Assembly (NCBI RefSeq): GCF_001426745.1
Contig: NZ_LMFI01000010.1
Coordinates: forward strand, 187,468-251,467
Reading direction: 5' to 3'
Length of the DNA stretch: 64,000 bases
Source: Nocardioides sp. Root140
Lineage (GTDB): Bacteria; Actinomycetota; Actinomycetes; Propionibacteriales; Nocardioidaceae
The position numbers and the translations under genes were made by a program. Shown here one piece after another: positions 1 through 15,342 of this stretch (position 1 is its first letter; every line of letters begins with the position of its first letter). The notes below the pieces were generated by a model. The model was not told the origin of the DNA, did not search any database, and saw only the letters and a program-made list of their open reading frames with translations.

Positions 1-627
1 TCCCGACTGCACGACGGGGACCTGCCCGCGGCACGGCAGCGGCTCACCCACCTGGTCGGCCGTGACACCTCGCGTCTCGACGAGTCCGGGGTTGCCCGGG
101 CCACCATCGAGTCCGTCGCCGAGAACACCTCCGACGCCGTGGTCGCGCCACTGGTCCTCGGAGCGGTGTTCGGCGTTCCCGGTCTCGTCGGCTACCGCGC
201 TGCCAACACGCTCGACGCGATGGTGGGCCACCACAACGAGCGCTACGAGAACTTCGGTTGGGCCTCCGCACGCCTCGACGACCTGCTCAATCTCGCCGGT
301 GCGCGGCTGTCCGCCCTGCTCGCAGCAGGTCTCGCGCCCACGGTTGGTGGCTCGCCGCGCGCCGCGTTCGCCGCCTGGCGCAAGGACGCCCGCCATCACC
401 CGAGCCCCAACGCCGGGCCGGTCGAGGCGTCGTTCGCCGGGGCGCTCGGCGTACGGCTCGGTGGTGTGAACACCTACGGCACACGGGTCGAGGACCGGCA
501 CACCCTCGGGAGCGGCGGTGCTCCCGGGGCCACAGACATCGCCAGGGCGGTCCGACTCGCCGACCGGGTTGATCGGGGTTCGGTCGTCGTCGCGGCCGCC
601 CTGGCGATGGCCCGACGAGGTCGCTGA
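1..627 (+). CDS. cobD: Adenosylcobinamide-phosphate synthase CobD/CbiB, 3' part
   Basis: The reading frame is open from the first base, so the N-terminus lies outside the window; 208 residues are visible. CobD/CbiB is a membrane protein that attaches the aminopropanol arm to adenosylcobyric acid in cobalamin synthesis. The visible part carries the family signatures ESVAENTSDAVVAPL, GYRAANTLDAMVGH and FGWASARLDDLLN, followed by the C-terminal GGVNTYGT region. It ends 3 bases before the convergent cobK gene, with which it shares the pathway. Assignment rests on motif recall; the missing N-terminus would hold the first membrane segments. Confidence 0.93.
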   Translation, partial: SRLHDGDLPAARQRLTHLVGRDTSRLDESGVARATIESVAENTSDAVVAPLVLGAVFGVPGLVGYRAANTLDAMVGHHNERYENFGWASARLDDLLNLAGARLSALLAAGLAPTVGGSPRAAFAAWRKDARHHPSPNAGPVEASFAGALGVRLGGVNTYGTRVEDRHTLGSGGAPGATDIARAVRLADRVDRGSVVVAAALAMARRGR

Positions 628-630
628 CGA

Positions 631-1374
631 CTAGGCGCCGCGGCGAACCAGCCAGGCGTCGGCGGCAGCGGGGTCGGTGACCACCTCGACGTGGGACGCC
701 GACGCGGCACGGCGTACGACGACCACCGGCACGCCCAACTCTGCCGCGGCCTCCATCTTGGGCCAGGTGAACGAGCCACCGGAGTCCTTGGTGACCACGA
801 CATCGGCGGCGTGCTCGCGCATCAGGGCCAGCTCGCCGTCGAGGCGATAGGGACCACGACTCGTCAGCAGGGTCCACGGGGCCGGCAGTTCGAGGTCGGG
901 AGGGTCCACAACCCGCACCAACGCTGACGATTCGGCCAACGGCTCCACGAAGCGGGCGAGCGACTGCCGGCCCACGGTGAGGAAGGGCCGCTCCCCCAGC
1001 GTGGCGGTCAACGCGGCCGCTTCGTCGTGGTCGTCGACCCAGTGCCACGTCTCTGCGCCGGGCGCCTGGGCCCAGCCGGGTCGCTCGAGACGCAGCAGGG
1101 GCACGCCGGTCGCCGCGCACGCCGCGATCGCGTTGCGGGTCATGCCCTCCGCGAAGGGATGCGTGGCGTCGACGACCGCAGTCACGTGCTCGTCACGAAG
1201 GTGGCCGACCAGTCCGTCCACGCCACCGAAGCCACCGATGCGCACGGGTCCGACGGGCAGCCGCGGACGCGCCACCCGCCCGGCCAGCGACGAGGTGAAG
1301 GTGGCGCCGCGTTGTTCGAGCAGGAGGGCGAGCTCACGCGCCTCGCCGGTGCCGCCGAGGAGCAGGACGTTCAT
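631..1374 (-). CDS. cobK: Precorrin-6A/cobalt-precorrin-6A reductase
   Basis: A 247-residue protein that reduces the macrocycle of precorrin-6A (or its cobalt form) using NADPH during corrin ring synthesis. The N-terminus shows [13 protein letters not shown], the glycine-rich start typical of CobK/CbiJ, followed by [16 protein letters not shown], a family hallmark, and LLRLERPGW. Length fits the family. The start overlaps the cobQ stop by 4 bases (ATGA), implying translational coupling and a cobQ-cobK transcript. Whether the aerobic or anaerobic substrate is used cannot be told from this gene alone. Confidence 0.93.
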   Translation of the reverse strand: MNVLLLGGTGEARELALLLEQRGATFTSSLAGRVARPRLPVGPVRIGGFGGVDGLVGHLRDEHVTAVVDATHPFAEGMTRNAIAACAATGVPLLRLERPGWAQAPGAETWHWVDDHDEAAALTATLGERPFLTVGRQSLARFVEPLAESSALVRVVDPPDLELPAPWTLLTSRGPYRLDGELALMREHAADVVVTKDSGGSFTWPKMEAAAELGVPVVVVRRAASASHVEVVTDPAAADAWLVRRGA

Positions 1375-2861
1375 CGCGACGCTCCCGGGGGCAGGATCGC
1401 GAGGTCGGCCGGTGCACCGCGCTCGACCAGCTCGAGGAGGGCGTCGACGTCGAGGTGCTCCTCGACGAGCGCGCCGAGCAGGTCGAGCCGGGCCTCACGC
1501 TGCTCGGGGAAGCTCACGTCGGAGGAGCGCCACTCACGCCCCGCGGCGCTCGCTGCGGCTGCGAGGAAGGCGCGCCGGAACTCGTCGCCCTCGAGGCTGC
1601 CGTGCCACATCGTGCCGAACACTGCGCCCGCACGCGCTCCACCGAGGAACTCCTCGCCGGAGCTCCGGGTGATGCGGCCGTGGTGGATCTCGTAGCCGGT
1701 CGTCTCCACACCCAGCGCCTCACCGGTCGGCAGCCGCAGCGCCTTCTCCTCGGCGAACGTCGTGGCCACGTCGAGCAGGCCCAGGCCCTCGACATCGGCG
1801 CCGGCCACGCCCTCCACCCCCGTCGGGTCGATGATCCGACGACCGAGCATCTGGAAGCCACCACAGATGCCGAGGACCGGCTTTCCTGCCGCGGCGTGGT
1901 CGAGGATCGCGCGGTCCAGCCCACGCGACCGCAGCCAGGCCAGGTCGGAGATCGTCGCGCGGGTGCCGGGCAGCACCACGAGGTCGGCGTCGGCCATCGC
2001 CCGCGGGTCGCTGACGAACACCACGTCGAGGCCCGGCTCGATGCCGAGTGCGTCGACGTCGGTGAAGTTCGAGACCCTGGGCAGCCTGACCACTGCCACC
2101 TTCATGGCTGCAGCGCCGTCCGGCGTACGACGTCCCTCGAGGTCGAGTGCGTCCTCAGAGTCCAACCAGAGGTGGGGATTCCACGGCAGTACGCCGAACA
2201 CGCGCCGACCGGTGAGCGCCTCGAGCTGGTCGAGGCCGGGGGTCAGGAGAGTGGCGTCGCCCCGGAACTTGTTGACCACGAACCCGGCGATCAACGCCTG
2301 GTCGGCCGGCTCCAGCAGCGCGACGGTGCCGAACATCGCGGCGAACACACCACCCCGGTCGATGTCGCCGACGACTACGGTCGGGATCGATGCGTGCCGG
2401 GCCAGGCCCATGTTGACGTAGTCGCTCTCACGCAGGTTGATCTCGGTCGGGCTGCCCGCGCCCTCGGCGATCACCACGTCGTAGCGCGCGGACAGGTCGT
2501 CGAAGGCGTCGTACGCCGCGTGCGCGAGGTGGCGTCGTCCGTCCACGAAGTCGCGGCTGGAGATCTCACCGGCAGGCTGGCCCATCACCACGACATGGCT
2601 TCGCCGGTCGCCCCCGGGCTTGAGCAGCACCGGGTTCATCGCCGCCTCGGGCTCGGCCCCGGCGGCCAACGACTGGATCCACTGGGCCCGCCCGATCTCG
2701 GCGCCGTCGCCGCAGACCATGGAGTTGTTCGACATGTTCTGCGACTTGAACGGCGCCACCTTCAGGCCCCGTCGCATCAGTGCGCGGCACAGCCCGGTGG
2801 TCACGATGCTCTTGCCGGCGTCGGAGGTGGTGCCGGCGACGAGAAGGGCACCACGAGTCAT
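1371..2861 (-). CDS. cobQ: Cobyric acid synthase (glutamine-hydrolysing)
   Basis: A 496-residue CobQ/CbiP enzyme that amidates adenosylcobyrinic acid a,c-diamide at four side chains using glutamine and ATP. The N-terminal DTBS/MinD-like ATPase half starts with GTTSDAGKS (residues 10-18) and [11 protein letters not shown]. The C-terminal amidotransferase half has the nucleophile in [11 protein letters not shown] (Cys about 333) and a downstream HHG motif. It is the first gene of a cobQ-cobK pair. The start at 2861 gives the expected [14 protein letters not shown] beginning. No cobalamin riboswitch was found in the 34-base gap to tag. Confidence 0.95.
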   Translation of the reverse strand: MTRGALLVAGTTSDAGKSIVTTGLCRALMRRGLKVAPFKSQNMSNNSMVCGDGAEIGRAQWIQSLAAGAEPEAAMNPVLLKPGGDRRSHVVVMGQPAGEISSRDFVDGRRHLAHAAYDAFDDLSARYDVVIAEGAGSPTEINLRESDYVNMGLARHASIPTVVVGDIDRGGVFAAMFGTVALLEPADQALIAGFVVNKFRGDATLLTPGLDQLEALTGRRVFGVLPWNPHLWLDSEDALDLEGRRTPDGAAAMKVAVVRLPRVSNFTDVDALGIEPGLDVVFVSDPRAMADADLVVLPGTRATISDLAWLRSRGLDRAILDHAAAGKPVLGICGGFQMLGRRIIDPTGVEGVAGADVEGLGLLDVATTFAEEKALRLPTGEALGVETTGYEIHHGRITRSSGEEFLGGARAGAVFGTMWHGSLEGDEFRRAFLAAAASAAGREWRSSDVSFPEQREARLDLLGALVEEHLDVDALLELVERGAPADLAILPPGASR

Positions 2862-2895
2862 GTCCGAACCCTATCGGCGCCGGGACCCGCGCGAG

Positions 2896-3483
2896 TCAGC
2901 GCGGCCAGACCTCGGACGAGCCGCGGCGATGGCTGGCCATCAGGTGGGTGTCGACGATGCCGACCGCCTCCATCAGTGCGTACATCGTGGTCGGCCCGAC
3001 GTGGGCGAACCCCTTCTTCTTCAACGCCTTCGAGAGCGCCAGCGACTCGGGCGACTGGGTGGGCACGTCGGCGTACGTCGTCGGCTCGGGGGTCTCGGAC
3101 GGCTGGAAGGACCAGACGAAGTCGACCAGCCCACCCTCGTCGCGCAACGCGAGCGTGGCCCGGGCATTGGTGATCGTGGCGTCGACCTTGCGCCGGTTGC
3201 GCACGATGCCGACATCGGCCATCAGGCGCTCGCGGTCGGCGTCGTCGTACGCCGCGACCTTCTCGGCGTCGAACCCGTCGAAGGCGGCGCGAAAGTTCGG
3301 CCGCTTGCGCAGGATCGTGGCCCACGACAGTCCCGACTGGAACGCCTCGAGGCTGATCCGCTCGAAGAGCGCGGTCTCCTCGCGGATCGGCATGCCCCAC
3401 TCGGTGTCGTAGTAGTCGCGCATCATCGGATCGGTCGCCGCCCAGGTCGGCCTGGCCAGTCCGTCGTCACCCATCACCGTCAT
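2896..3483 (-). CDS. tag: DNA-3-methyladenine glycosylase I
   Basis: A 195-residue DNA repair glycosylase that removes 3-methyladenine from alkylated DNA. The N-terminal RPTWAATDPMMRDYYDTEWG matches the family beginning, followed by LFERISLEAFQSGLSWATIL and the later HVGPTTMYALMEAVG helix-hairpin part. An in-frame start at 3594 would add 37 residues translated through two palindromic elements, so the ATG at 3483 is preferred; this gives the usual family length. It follows the thiamine operon on the same strand but is separated from it by about 115 bases holding those palindromes, so it is probably transcribed separately. Confidence 0.92.
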   Translation of the reverse strand: MTVMGDDGLARPTWAATDPMMRDYYDTEWGMPIREETALFERISLEAFQSGLSWATILRKRPNFRAAFDGFDAEKVAAYDDADRERLMADVGIVRNRRKVDATITNARATLALRDEGGLVDFVWSFQPSETPEPTTYADVPTQSPESLALSKALKKKGFAHVGPTTMYALMEAVGIVDTHLMASHRRGSSEVWPR

Positions 3484-3505
3484 GGAGGTCAGTCTGCCAG
3501 CGGTG

Positions 3506-3524
3506 ACGAACTGCGGCAGTTCGT
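3506..3524. repeat. Perfect palindrome, copy 1
   Basis: ACGAACTGCGGCAGTTCGT is a 9-bp perfect inverted repeat around one central G. It sits between the start of tag and the end of thiC. A second near-identical copy lies 62 bases away. The pair may be a repeat element or a termination/processing structure; no T-tract follows it. Confidence 0.7.
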
Positions 3525-3567
3525 CTGGTCCGGACCGCCACGCACGCTCATCGCGTGGCCGATCGTG

Positions 3568-3586
3568 ACGAACTGCCGCAGTTCGG
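3568..3586. repeat. Near-perfect palindrome, copy 2
   Basis: ACGAACTGCCGCAGTTCGG repeats copy 1 with the central base changed to C and one arm-end mismatch. Both copies are preceded by GTG. It starts 12 bases downstream of the thiC stop codon, so as RNA it could end or protect the thiamine transcript. Confidence 0.7.
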
Positions 3587-3598
3587 TACCTCATGCCG

Positions 3599-9382
<5,784 letters not shown>

Positions 9383-9390
9383 GGAAATCG

Positions 9391-9484
9391 CTCCTCGCTT
9401 CCTGCGCCGGCATTACCCGGTTCAGGTTCAACGGTCAGAGCGGCTTCAGCCCCATCTCAGCCCGCTGCCGCGAGCACCCGTGGT
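9391..9484 (-). promoter_or_regulatory. TPP riboswitch (THI element)
   Basis: Read on the minus strand the leader contains the P1/P2 start ACGGGTGCTCG, the conserved GGGCTGAGAT box, and the TGAACCTGAACCGGGTAATGCCGGCGCAGGAAG region in pieces matching the THI-box consensus (pyrimidine- and pyrophosphate-sensor helices). The 3' end of P1 overlaps GAGGAG, the thiE ribosome-binding site, pointing to translational control by sequestration, as usual in GC-rich bacteria. Confidence 0.97.
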
Positions 9485-9534
9485 GGAATGTGCTGCGACC
9501 ATAGCGCAATCAGCAGGCCATGAGAACCGTGGGT

Positions 9535-10194
9535 TCAGTGGCCGGGCAGCGCGCCGTGCCCGCGCCAGCGCCTGCCCTCGCCGGGCATCGGCTTGCGCAC
9601 GACCGTGACGCCGCCCATCAGCGCGAAGCCCTTGACCCGGACGATCGGCGAGTCCGGACCGAGCTGGGCCTCGACACGGTCGCGGCCCTGGCTGAAGTCG
9701 CCCATGATGCCGAAGCCCTCGACCACCACGACGGTGAACGCGTTGACGATGACGTCGATGCCGCCCATCACCGTGTTGGCGATGATCGTGGTCTCATGCT
9801 CGGTGAGGATCGCCTGGCGCAGGTCGATGTCGATGCCGCCCATCATCGCGAAGGCGGTGTGCGTGCCGTTGACCTGCCAGACCCCACGGCGGTCCTGGCC
9901 GCCCATGATCGCCAGCGACGACCGGTGCACGGGGGCACGCACGTTGGCCGGAAACGACGCCGCTTGGCGTACGGGCTCCTGTGGACGGACCGGCTCGACG
10001 CCCTTCATCGGCAGGTCCGCGGTGATCGGCACGAGGTCGGCGTACACCTTCGCGGCGTACGTCGCGTCGAGCCGCTCGTCGAGCTCGTCGAAGTCGAGCC
10101 GTCCCTCGGCCGCGGCGTCGCGCAGCACCTCGGCGACCTTGTGACGGTCGGCGTCAGAGATGCGCATCTCGTGGGGTCCCGGCGTGCCCTCCAT
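9535..10194 (-). CDS. DUF1707 protein with LiaF-like C-terminal domain
   Basis: A 219-residue protein. Residues about 9-60 (MRISDADRHKVAEVLRDAAA to LDERLDATYAAK) are the DUF1707 module common at the N-terminus of small actinobacterial membrane-associated proteins. The C-terminal half has repeated IMGG/MMGG turns (AIMGGQD, AMMGGIDID, VMGGIDVIV, GIMGDF, ALMGGV), the beta-helix-like pattern of the cell-wall-active antibiotic response (LiaF/DUF2154) domain. No membrane segment is visible, so it is likely cytoplasmic or peripheral. Alternative start at 10167. Function not known. Confidence 0.8.
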   Translation of the reverse strand: MEGTPGPHEMRISDADRHKVAEVLRDAAAEGRLDFDELDERLDATYAAKVYADLVPITADLPMKGVEPVRPQEPVRQAASFPANVRAPVHRSSLAIMGGQDRRGVWQVNGTHTAFAMMGGIDIDLRQAILTEHETTIIANTVMGGIDVIVNAFTVVVVEGFGIMGDFSQGRDRVEAQLGPDSPIVRVKGFALMGGVTVVRKPMPGEGRRWRGHGALPGH

Positions 10195-10219
10195 GCCCGT
10201 CAGACTAGCGGCCGCACCC

Positions 10220-11887
10220 TCATCTGGTCAGTGCCCGGCAGCGGGCCGGAGCGCACTGGTCCCAGGCCCGCAGGCGACGCATGAGCTCGCGCGCATAGGG
10301 CTTTCGGTGGTCCTGGGCGAACACGTTGCGGTCCTCCCACGGCACGTCGTAGCGGTAGAGCTCCCAGGCGTAGCGGGTGCCGCGCCACGAGTTGTCGAGG
10401 TCGAAGCGCACCAGCAGCCCACGACGCCCACGCACCGCGATGTACGACGGCACGAGGTCGGTCATGCCACCGGTCTGACGATCGGCATCGACCTCACCGG
10501 GCCGCGACTTCGACCAGGTGTGCTCGAAGAACGCGAACCGCCCACCCGGGGCCCGTCGCGCGCGCAGGCTGGCCTTGAGCGAGGAGCCCGAGCGGTACTC
10601 CGGGCTGTCCAGGCCGGCCAGCGCCTCGAACGTCGGGGCGAGGTCGATGTTGTTCACGAACTGGCCACGCCGGCCCGGCGCCACTCCCGGACCCACCACC
10701 ACCAGGGGCACCCGCACGTCCGAGTCGTAGGGCGTGCCCTTGCCCCCGTTGAGCTGGTGCTGGCCGAGATGGATGCCGTTGTCGGCGGTGAGGAAGACAT
10801 ACGTGTTCGGGCCGACCTCGGCACGGACCCGGCCGATCAGCCGGTCGATGGACTGCACCATGCGGGCCCGGTTGCGGTAGTGGCCCAGTGCCGCCCGGTC
10901 GGTCAGCGTGATCCGGTTCGTCCGCCAGGCAGGAGCCGGCGCGGTCCGTCCGTTGCGACGCAGGTAGGTCGGCGCGTTGTCACGCCGCGGGTCGCCGTAC
11001 CCCAACAGGTCGCGCAGGCTGAGGGACCCGCACGCCTTGAGCCCACAGTTGCCGTTGGCCAGGCCAGCGCGCGGGCGGTCGCGGAACGCCGGCGGGAAGG
11101 TCGGGCTGTTCCGGTAGGCCTTGCGGAGCTGGCCGTGCGAGCCGTAGGTCGCGATCTCGAGGAAGTACGGCGCCGCGTCGTCACGGTGCCCGCGGATGAA
11201 CCGCACCGCCTTGGCCGCGGTCACGTTGGTGGCGTAGTGGCTGTCTCGCACTCGTCGGGGCGCACGCAACGGCGGGATCGGGTGGTTGCGCAGCCGCAGG
11301 TTGCCGTCCTGGTCCAGGTAGGTGGAGCGGAACCCCCAGCCGTTGTACCCACCGCCGAGGATGGCCTGCCAGTCGTCCCACCCGGGAACCTTCGGCGGCG
11401 CCACGGTGTGCCCGTCGACGTCACGTGCCTCATACAGGTTGAGGAACTTGCCGATGAACCCCGTGGTGTAGCCACTGCCCTGGAGGGCCACGCTGAACTG
11501 CTTGCCCGGGTTGTCGTGCGCGACGAACGCCGGGTAGCCGCCGACGGCCAGCGAGCCGTTGCGCGTGTTGGTCAGCACTCCGGTCTGGTGCGGCGCCTGG
11601 CCGGTCAGCAGGGCAGCACGCGAGGGGCAGCACAGTGAGTCCACGACGTAGGAGTTCCGGTACGACGCTCCCTGACGCACCATGCGCTGCGCGTTCGGCA
11701 TCGTCGAGAGGAGCTCCATGGAGAAGTCGTCCATCAGGATCAGCACCATGTTGGGGCGCCGGTCGCCGGCCGCACCGGCCGACGAGGGCTGGCCGGCACT
11801 CTGGCCAGCCGACGAGAAGGGACCCATCACGAGGGTCACGACGAGCAGAAGTGTGCCGAGGACGCCGCCCGAGAACCTGTACCGCAT
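10220..11887 (-). CDS. Secreted sulfatase, paralogue 1
   Basis: A 555-residue type I (formylglycine) sulfatase. A signal peptide occupies roughly residues 1-30. The catalytic region is DSLCCPSRAALLTGQ, where the first cysteine (residue 86) would be converted to formylglycine; metal ligands are suggested by MDDFS near residue 53 and FLTADNGIHLGQHQ later. It resembles arylsulfatase and N-acetylglucosamine-6-sulfatase subfamilies; the substrate is unknown. It is one of three close paralogues between 10.2 and 21.6 kb. The upstream dyad at 11903-11921 may control it. Confidence 0.88.
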   Translation of the reverse strand: MRYRFSGGVLGTLLLVVTLVMGPFSSAGQSAGQPSSAGAAGDRRPNMVLILMDDFSMELLSTMPNAQRMVRQGASYRNSYVVDSLCCPSRAALLTGQAPHQTGVLTNTRNGSLAVGGYPAFVAHDNPGKQFSVALQGSGYTTGFIGKFLNLYEARDVDGHTVAPPKVPGWDDWQAILGGGYNGWGFRSTYLDQDGNLRLRNHPIPPLRAPRRVRDSHYATNVTAAKAVRFIRGHRDDAAPYFLEIATYGSHGQLRKAYRNSPTFPPAFRDRPRAGLANGNCGLKACGSLSLRDLLGYGDPRRDNAPTYLRRNGRTAPAPAWRTNRITLTDRAALGHYRNRARMVQSIDRLIGRVRAEVGPNTYVFLTADNGIHLGQHQLNGGKGTPYDSDVRVPLVVVGPGVAPGRRGQFVNNIDLAPTFEALAGLDSPEYRSGSSLKASLRARRAPGGRFAFFEHTWSKSRPGEVDADRQTGGMTDLVPSYIAVRGRRGLLVRFDLDNSWRGTRYAWELYRYDVPWEDRNVFAQDHRKPYARELMRRLRAWDQCAPARCRALTR

Positions 11888-11902
11888 TCTTAAAACCCTT
11901 AT

Positions 11903-11921
11903 CTGTAGTGACTTACTACAG
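11903..11921. promoter_or_regulatory. Operator-like dyad before sulfatase 1
   Basis: CTGTAGT-N5-ACTACAG is a perfect 7-bp inverted repeat 15 bases upstream of the start codon. A related dyad with the same 5-base spacer lies before sulfatase 2, which suggests a shared DNA-binding regulator. Confidence 0.55.
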
Positions 11922-11997
11922 TTTCACACACGGCAGTGACGAATCCCCGACCGGGTCCATCCTTCGGCGAGCCGCCCGAGGGGTCAGTCGGAGCGGT

Positions 11998-13056
11998 TCA
12001 GCCCGCGGCGGTCAGCCCGTCGGACCCGAGGAAGCCCGAGACCGCCACCGCGGCACGACGTCCGGCCCGGTTCGCGCCGATGGTGCTGGCCGAGGGTCCG
12101 TAGCCGACCAACTGCACTCGCGGGTCGGCCACCGCTGTGGTGCCGTCGAGGCGGATGCCGCCGTACTCGCTGCGCAGGTGGAGCGGCGCGAGATGCGAGA
12201 CCGCCGGCCGGAAGCCGGTCGCCCAGAGGATCACGTCGACAGCCTCGAAGGTGCCGTCCTCCCAGCGCACGCCGTACGGCTCGATCCGGGCGAACATCGG
12301 GCGCCGGTCGTAGGCGCCCAGCCGCTCGGCCGCACGCTCCTGCTCGCGCAGCACCAGACCGGTCACGCTGACCACGCTGCGGGGCGGCAGCCCTCGGCGG
12401 ACCCGGTCCTCGACCATGGCGACCGCGGCCCGACCGATCTCGGGGGTGAAGTCGTCGGTGCGCCAGATCGGCTCCCGCCGGGTCACCCAGACGGTGTCCG
12501 CGATCGGAGCCAGCTCACCGAGGAACTGCACGGCCGAGGCGCCACCACCGACGACAAGCACCCGCTTCCCGGCGAGGTGCTCCGGGCCGGGGTAGTCGGC
12601 GGTGTGCCACTGCTCCCCCGCGAAGGTCTCGATGCCCGGGTACGCCGGCACGAACGGCCGGGTCCACGTGCCGGTGGCGTTGACCAGGGTGCGGGTGAAC
12701 CAGTGGCGCGGGCCGGCGGTCACCCGCAGCAGCCCGTCGTCGTCCTCCACACGTTGTACGTCGACCGGGCGGATCACCGGCAGTCCGTGCGCGCCCTCGT
12801 AGTCGGCGAACCAGGACGGGACGACCTCGTTCGCCCGGTCGTGCGACCGACCGGGCGCCGGCGCGTCGGGCAGGTCCGCGACACCGTGCACGTCGGCCAT
12901 CGTCAGCGAGTCCCAACGATGCTGCCAGGCCCCGCCCGCCTGCGGATTGGCGTCAAGCACGACGTGGTCGATGCCGAGGCGGCGCAGGTGGAAGCTCGTG
13001 GAGAGCCCCGCCTGCCCGGCGCCGATCACGAGGGAGTCGAGGATGTGCACACCCAC
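11998..13056 (-). CDS. Flavin-dependent monooxygenase (CzcO/FMO-like)
   Basis: A 352-residue FAD/NAD(P)-dependent oxidoreductase. The FAD dinucleotide motif is VIGAGQAGLSTSFHLRRLG at residues about 10-28; the second nucleotide motif is VLVVGGGASAVQFLGEL near residue 168. GGAWQHRWDSL follows the pattern of YUC/CzcO-type monooxygenases, and ILWATGFRPAVSHL is the conserved ATG motif. Substrate unknown. A GTG codon at 13056 (or 13050) serves as start; the ribosome-binding site is weak. It sits between a sulfatase and a LuxR regulator on the same strand. Confidence 0.82.
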   Translation of the reverse strand: MGVHILDSLVIGAGQAGLSTSFHLRRLGIDHVVLDANPQAGGAWQHRWDSLTMADVHGVADLPDAPAPGRSHDRANEVVPSWFADYEGAHGLPVIRPVDVQRVEDDDGLLRVTAGPRHWFTRTLVNATGTWTRPFVPAYPGIETFAGEQWHTADYPGPEHLAGKRVLVVGGGASAVQFLGELAPIADTVWVTRREPIWRTDDFTPEIGRAAVAMVEDRVRRGLPPRSVVSVTGLVLREQERAAERLGAYDRRPMFARIEPYGVRWEDGTFEAVDVILWATGFRPAVSHLAPLHLRSEYGGIRLDGTTAVADPRVQLVGYGPSASTIGANRAGRRAAVAVSGFLGSDGLTAAG

Positions 13057-13095
13057 GTCAACGCCCGACGCCCGGCGGTTATGCCGTGCCGCGGG

Positions 13096-15342
13096 TCAGG
13101 ACCGCTGGCCCATCACCCAGGTGGCCACCTGGGTCCGTGAGCGCACTTCCAGCTTGGCCAGGATCCGCTCCAGGTGACCGTCGACGGTGCGGTTGGAGAT
13201 CACCAGCTGCTCGGCGATCTGCCGGTTGCTCAGTCCCTCGGCGACCAGCTCGGCCACCTGCTGCTCGCGCTTGGTGAGCGGACTGTCCCGGGGGCTGTCG
13301 GTGGCGACGGCAGCGGTGCCGAGCCCGAGCATCACCGCCCCCACGCGGTCGAGCCCCCGTTGCGCCTCACGCAGCCGCTCGGCCTGCGGGTGCCCGATCG
13401 CGGCGTCCACGTGCGAGACGATGCGCCGACTGTCGGCGCTGATGTCGGGCCCGAAGGCGTCGATGTCGGTGCCGAGCAGTCGCCACACCGCTGTGGCCGC
13501 CCCGAAGAGGGCAGCCGAGTTCTCGAGGTGGTCGTTGGCCGCCGCGATCCATGACGTGAGCTCGAGGGTGAGCGCGATGCAGATCCCGTCCTGGAAGTCG
13601 CGTTGAAGCTCCAGCGCCTCGACCGCAGCCGCCCTGGCCGAGACCTGGTCGCCGAGGCGCCAGTGGCACATGCCGGCGATCCACAGGGTGTAGGCCCGGC
13701 ACCAGCCCTCGCCGCGCGGCGCACTCAGCGCGAGCACCTCACGGCACGTGGCCAAGGCCTCGGTCGGCCCCACCTCGAAGTACTCCGCCATCGCCAGCTG
13801 GAACATCGCGGTCTGGGCAGCGGCATCATCGCCGACCTTCTCGAACGTGACCAGCGCACGCCGGAACGCCGCGATCGCGGGACCGAGGTTGCCACTGAAC
13901 AACCCATGGATCCCGGTCCAGGCGTCCACGTGCGCCAGCAGGTGCTCGTCCTCGAGCTCCAGCGCCAGGGCACGACCATGCTCGAGATGGACGCTCCCCG
14001 CCTGACGATCACCCTGGATGAGGCAGACCCACGCCGCGACCCACAGCGCCGCTCCGTGCTCCGGGGTCCGTCCGAGATCGAGGGCCAGGATCCGCTCCAG
14101 CCAGCGCCGTCCGTCGCTGAGGAAGCCGCCGGCGATCCAGTGGTAGCGCAGCAGCGAACCGAACGCAGCCGCCTGCTCCTCCTCTCCCGTGGTGGTGGTC
14201 GACCACTCCAGGCCCGCGAGCACGTTGGCGTGGTCGCGCCGCATCGCCGCCAGGGCCGCCGGCTGGCCCAGCCCGCACCAGGCCGCGACCATCGACTCCG
14301 CACGGGCCAGGTAGTGGTCACGATGCCGACGGCTCAGCTCGTCCGCCTCGCCGGACTGGTCGAGCTTCTCCGCGGCGTACTCCCGCATCGTCACCAGCAT
14401 GCGATACCGCATCTCGGCACCGCCGGACTCCGCGATGACGATCGACTTGGCGACCAGCTGGTCGAGCACGTCCAGCAGTCGCTCCGGCGCCAGGTTGTCG
14501 AACCCGCACACAGCCTCCGCCGCGGCCAGGTCGAGGCTTCCGCGGAACACCGACAACCGGGCCCACAGGAGCCGCTCCTCCGCACCGCACAGCTCATGGC
14601 TCCAGTCCACCAGGTCCCAGAGCGCCTGGTGTCGCGGTAGACGGCCCCTGACGTCACCCTTCAGCAGCTGGAACCGGTGGTCGAGCCGCTCCAGCAGCTG
14701 GCTGACCGACAGGCTGCGCAACCGGGTGGCCGCGAGCTCGATCGCCAGCGGGAGCCCGTCCAGCGTCGCGCACAGCCGCTCCACGTCGTCGTGATTGGCC
14801 TCGGTGACGGCGAAGTCGGGAACCTGGTGTCTGGTGCGGTCCACCAGCAGCCGCACTGCCTCGGGCAGATCGAGCGGTCCGACCGGGAAGACCTGTTCGC
14901 TCGCCAGGCCCAGCGGTTCCCGACTGGTGGTCACGATCCGCAGCGCGGGCGCCACGTCGAGCAGCTCGGAGACCAGGTCCGCCACCTCGTCGAGCACGTG
15001 CTCGCAGTTGTCGATCACCAGGAGCATCGCCTTGCCGACCAGGTGCCGGCACAGCTGCTCCAGTGGCGTGCGGGTCGACTGGTCCGCGACTTCGAGGGCA
15101 GACACCATCGCGGGCGCCACCGCCGCGGCTCCGGCCAGGCTGGCCAGGTCGACGAAGACACCGCCGTCGGCGAAGAGGTGCCGGGTGCGCTCGATCAGTT
15201 CGAGGGCCAGCCGGGTCTTGCCGACGCCGCCGGTCCCGGTCAGCGTGACCAGCCGTGAGGAGCCCACCAGCGAGCGCACGTCGCGCAACATGTCGTCACG
15301 GCCGATGAAGGTCGTCAGCCGTTCACCGGTGCCGGGGCTCAT
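13096..15342 (-). CDS. LuxR-family regulator with N-terminal NTPase domain
   Basis: A 748-residue transcription factor. Residues 10-45 hold a P-loop (TLTGTGGVGKTRLALEL), continuing as an NB-ARC/AAA-type ATPase with VIDNCEHVLDEVADLV (Walker B) and GLPLAIELAATRLRSLS. The middle is a helical TPR-like region. The C-terminus (about 690-745) is a LuxR helix-turn-helix, LTKREQQVAELVAEGLSNRQIAEQL. The start at 15342 is preferred over 15429 because homologues begin just before the FIGRD motif. It is divergent from the monooxygenase-esterase fusion, 146 bases away, and may regulate it; inducer unknown. Confidence 0.9.
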   Translation of the reverse strand: MSPGTGERLTTFIGRDDMLRDVRSLVGSSRLVTLTGTGGVGKTRLALELIERTRHLFADGGVFVDLASLAGAAAVAPAMVSALEVADQSTRTPLEQLCRHLVGKAMLLVIDNCEHVLDEVADLVSELLDVAPALRIVTTSREPLGLASEQVFPVGPLDLPEAVRLLVDRTRHQVPDFAVTEANHDDVERLCATLDGLPLAIELAATRLRSLSVSQLLERLDHRFQLLKGDVRGRLPRHQALWDLVDWSHELCGAEERLLWARLSVFRGSLDLAAAEAVCGFDNLAPERLLDVLDQLVAKSIVIAESGGAEMRYRMLVTMREYAAEKLDQSGEADELSRRHRDHYLARAESMVAAWCGLGQPAALAAMRRDHANVLAGLEWSTTTTGEEEQAAAFGSLLRYHWIAGGFLSDGRRWLERILALDLGRTPEHGAALWVAAWVCLIQGDRQAGSVHLEHGRALALELEDEHLLAHVDAWTGIHGLFSGNLGPAIAAFRRALVTFEKVGDDAAAQTAMFQLAMAEYFEVGPTEALATCREVLALSAPRGEGWCRAYTLWIAGMCHWRLGDQVSARAAAVEALELQRDFQDGICIALTLELTSWIAAANDHLENSAALFGAATAVWRLLGTDIDAFGPDISADSRRIVSHVDAAIGHPQAERLREAQRGLDRVGAVMLGLGTAAVATDSPRDSPLTKREQQVAELVAEGLSNRQIAEQLVISNRTVDGHLERILAKLEVRSRTQVATWVMGQRS

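Noticed and set aside
1455..3173. 572-codon plus-strand frame
   Set aside because: Opposite-strand shadow of cobQ; its composition is Arg/Gly/His/Val-rich with no recognisable domain.
11903..11921. BlaI/MecI-type operator
   Set aside because: The half-sites resemble ACTACA/TGTAGT but their order and spacing are reversed from the BlaI arrangement, and no BlaI gene is nearby.
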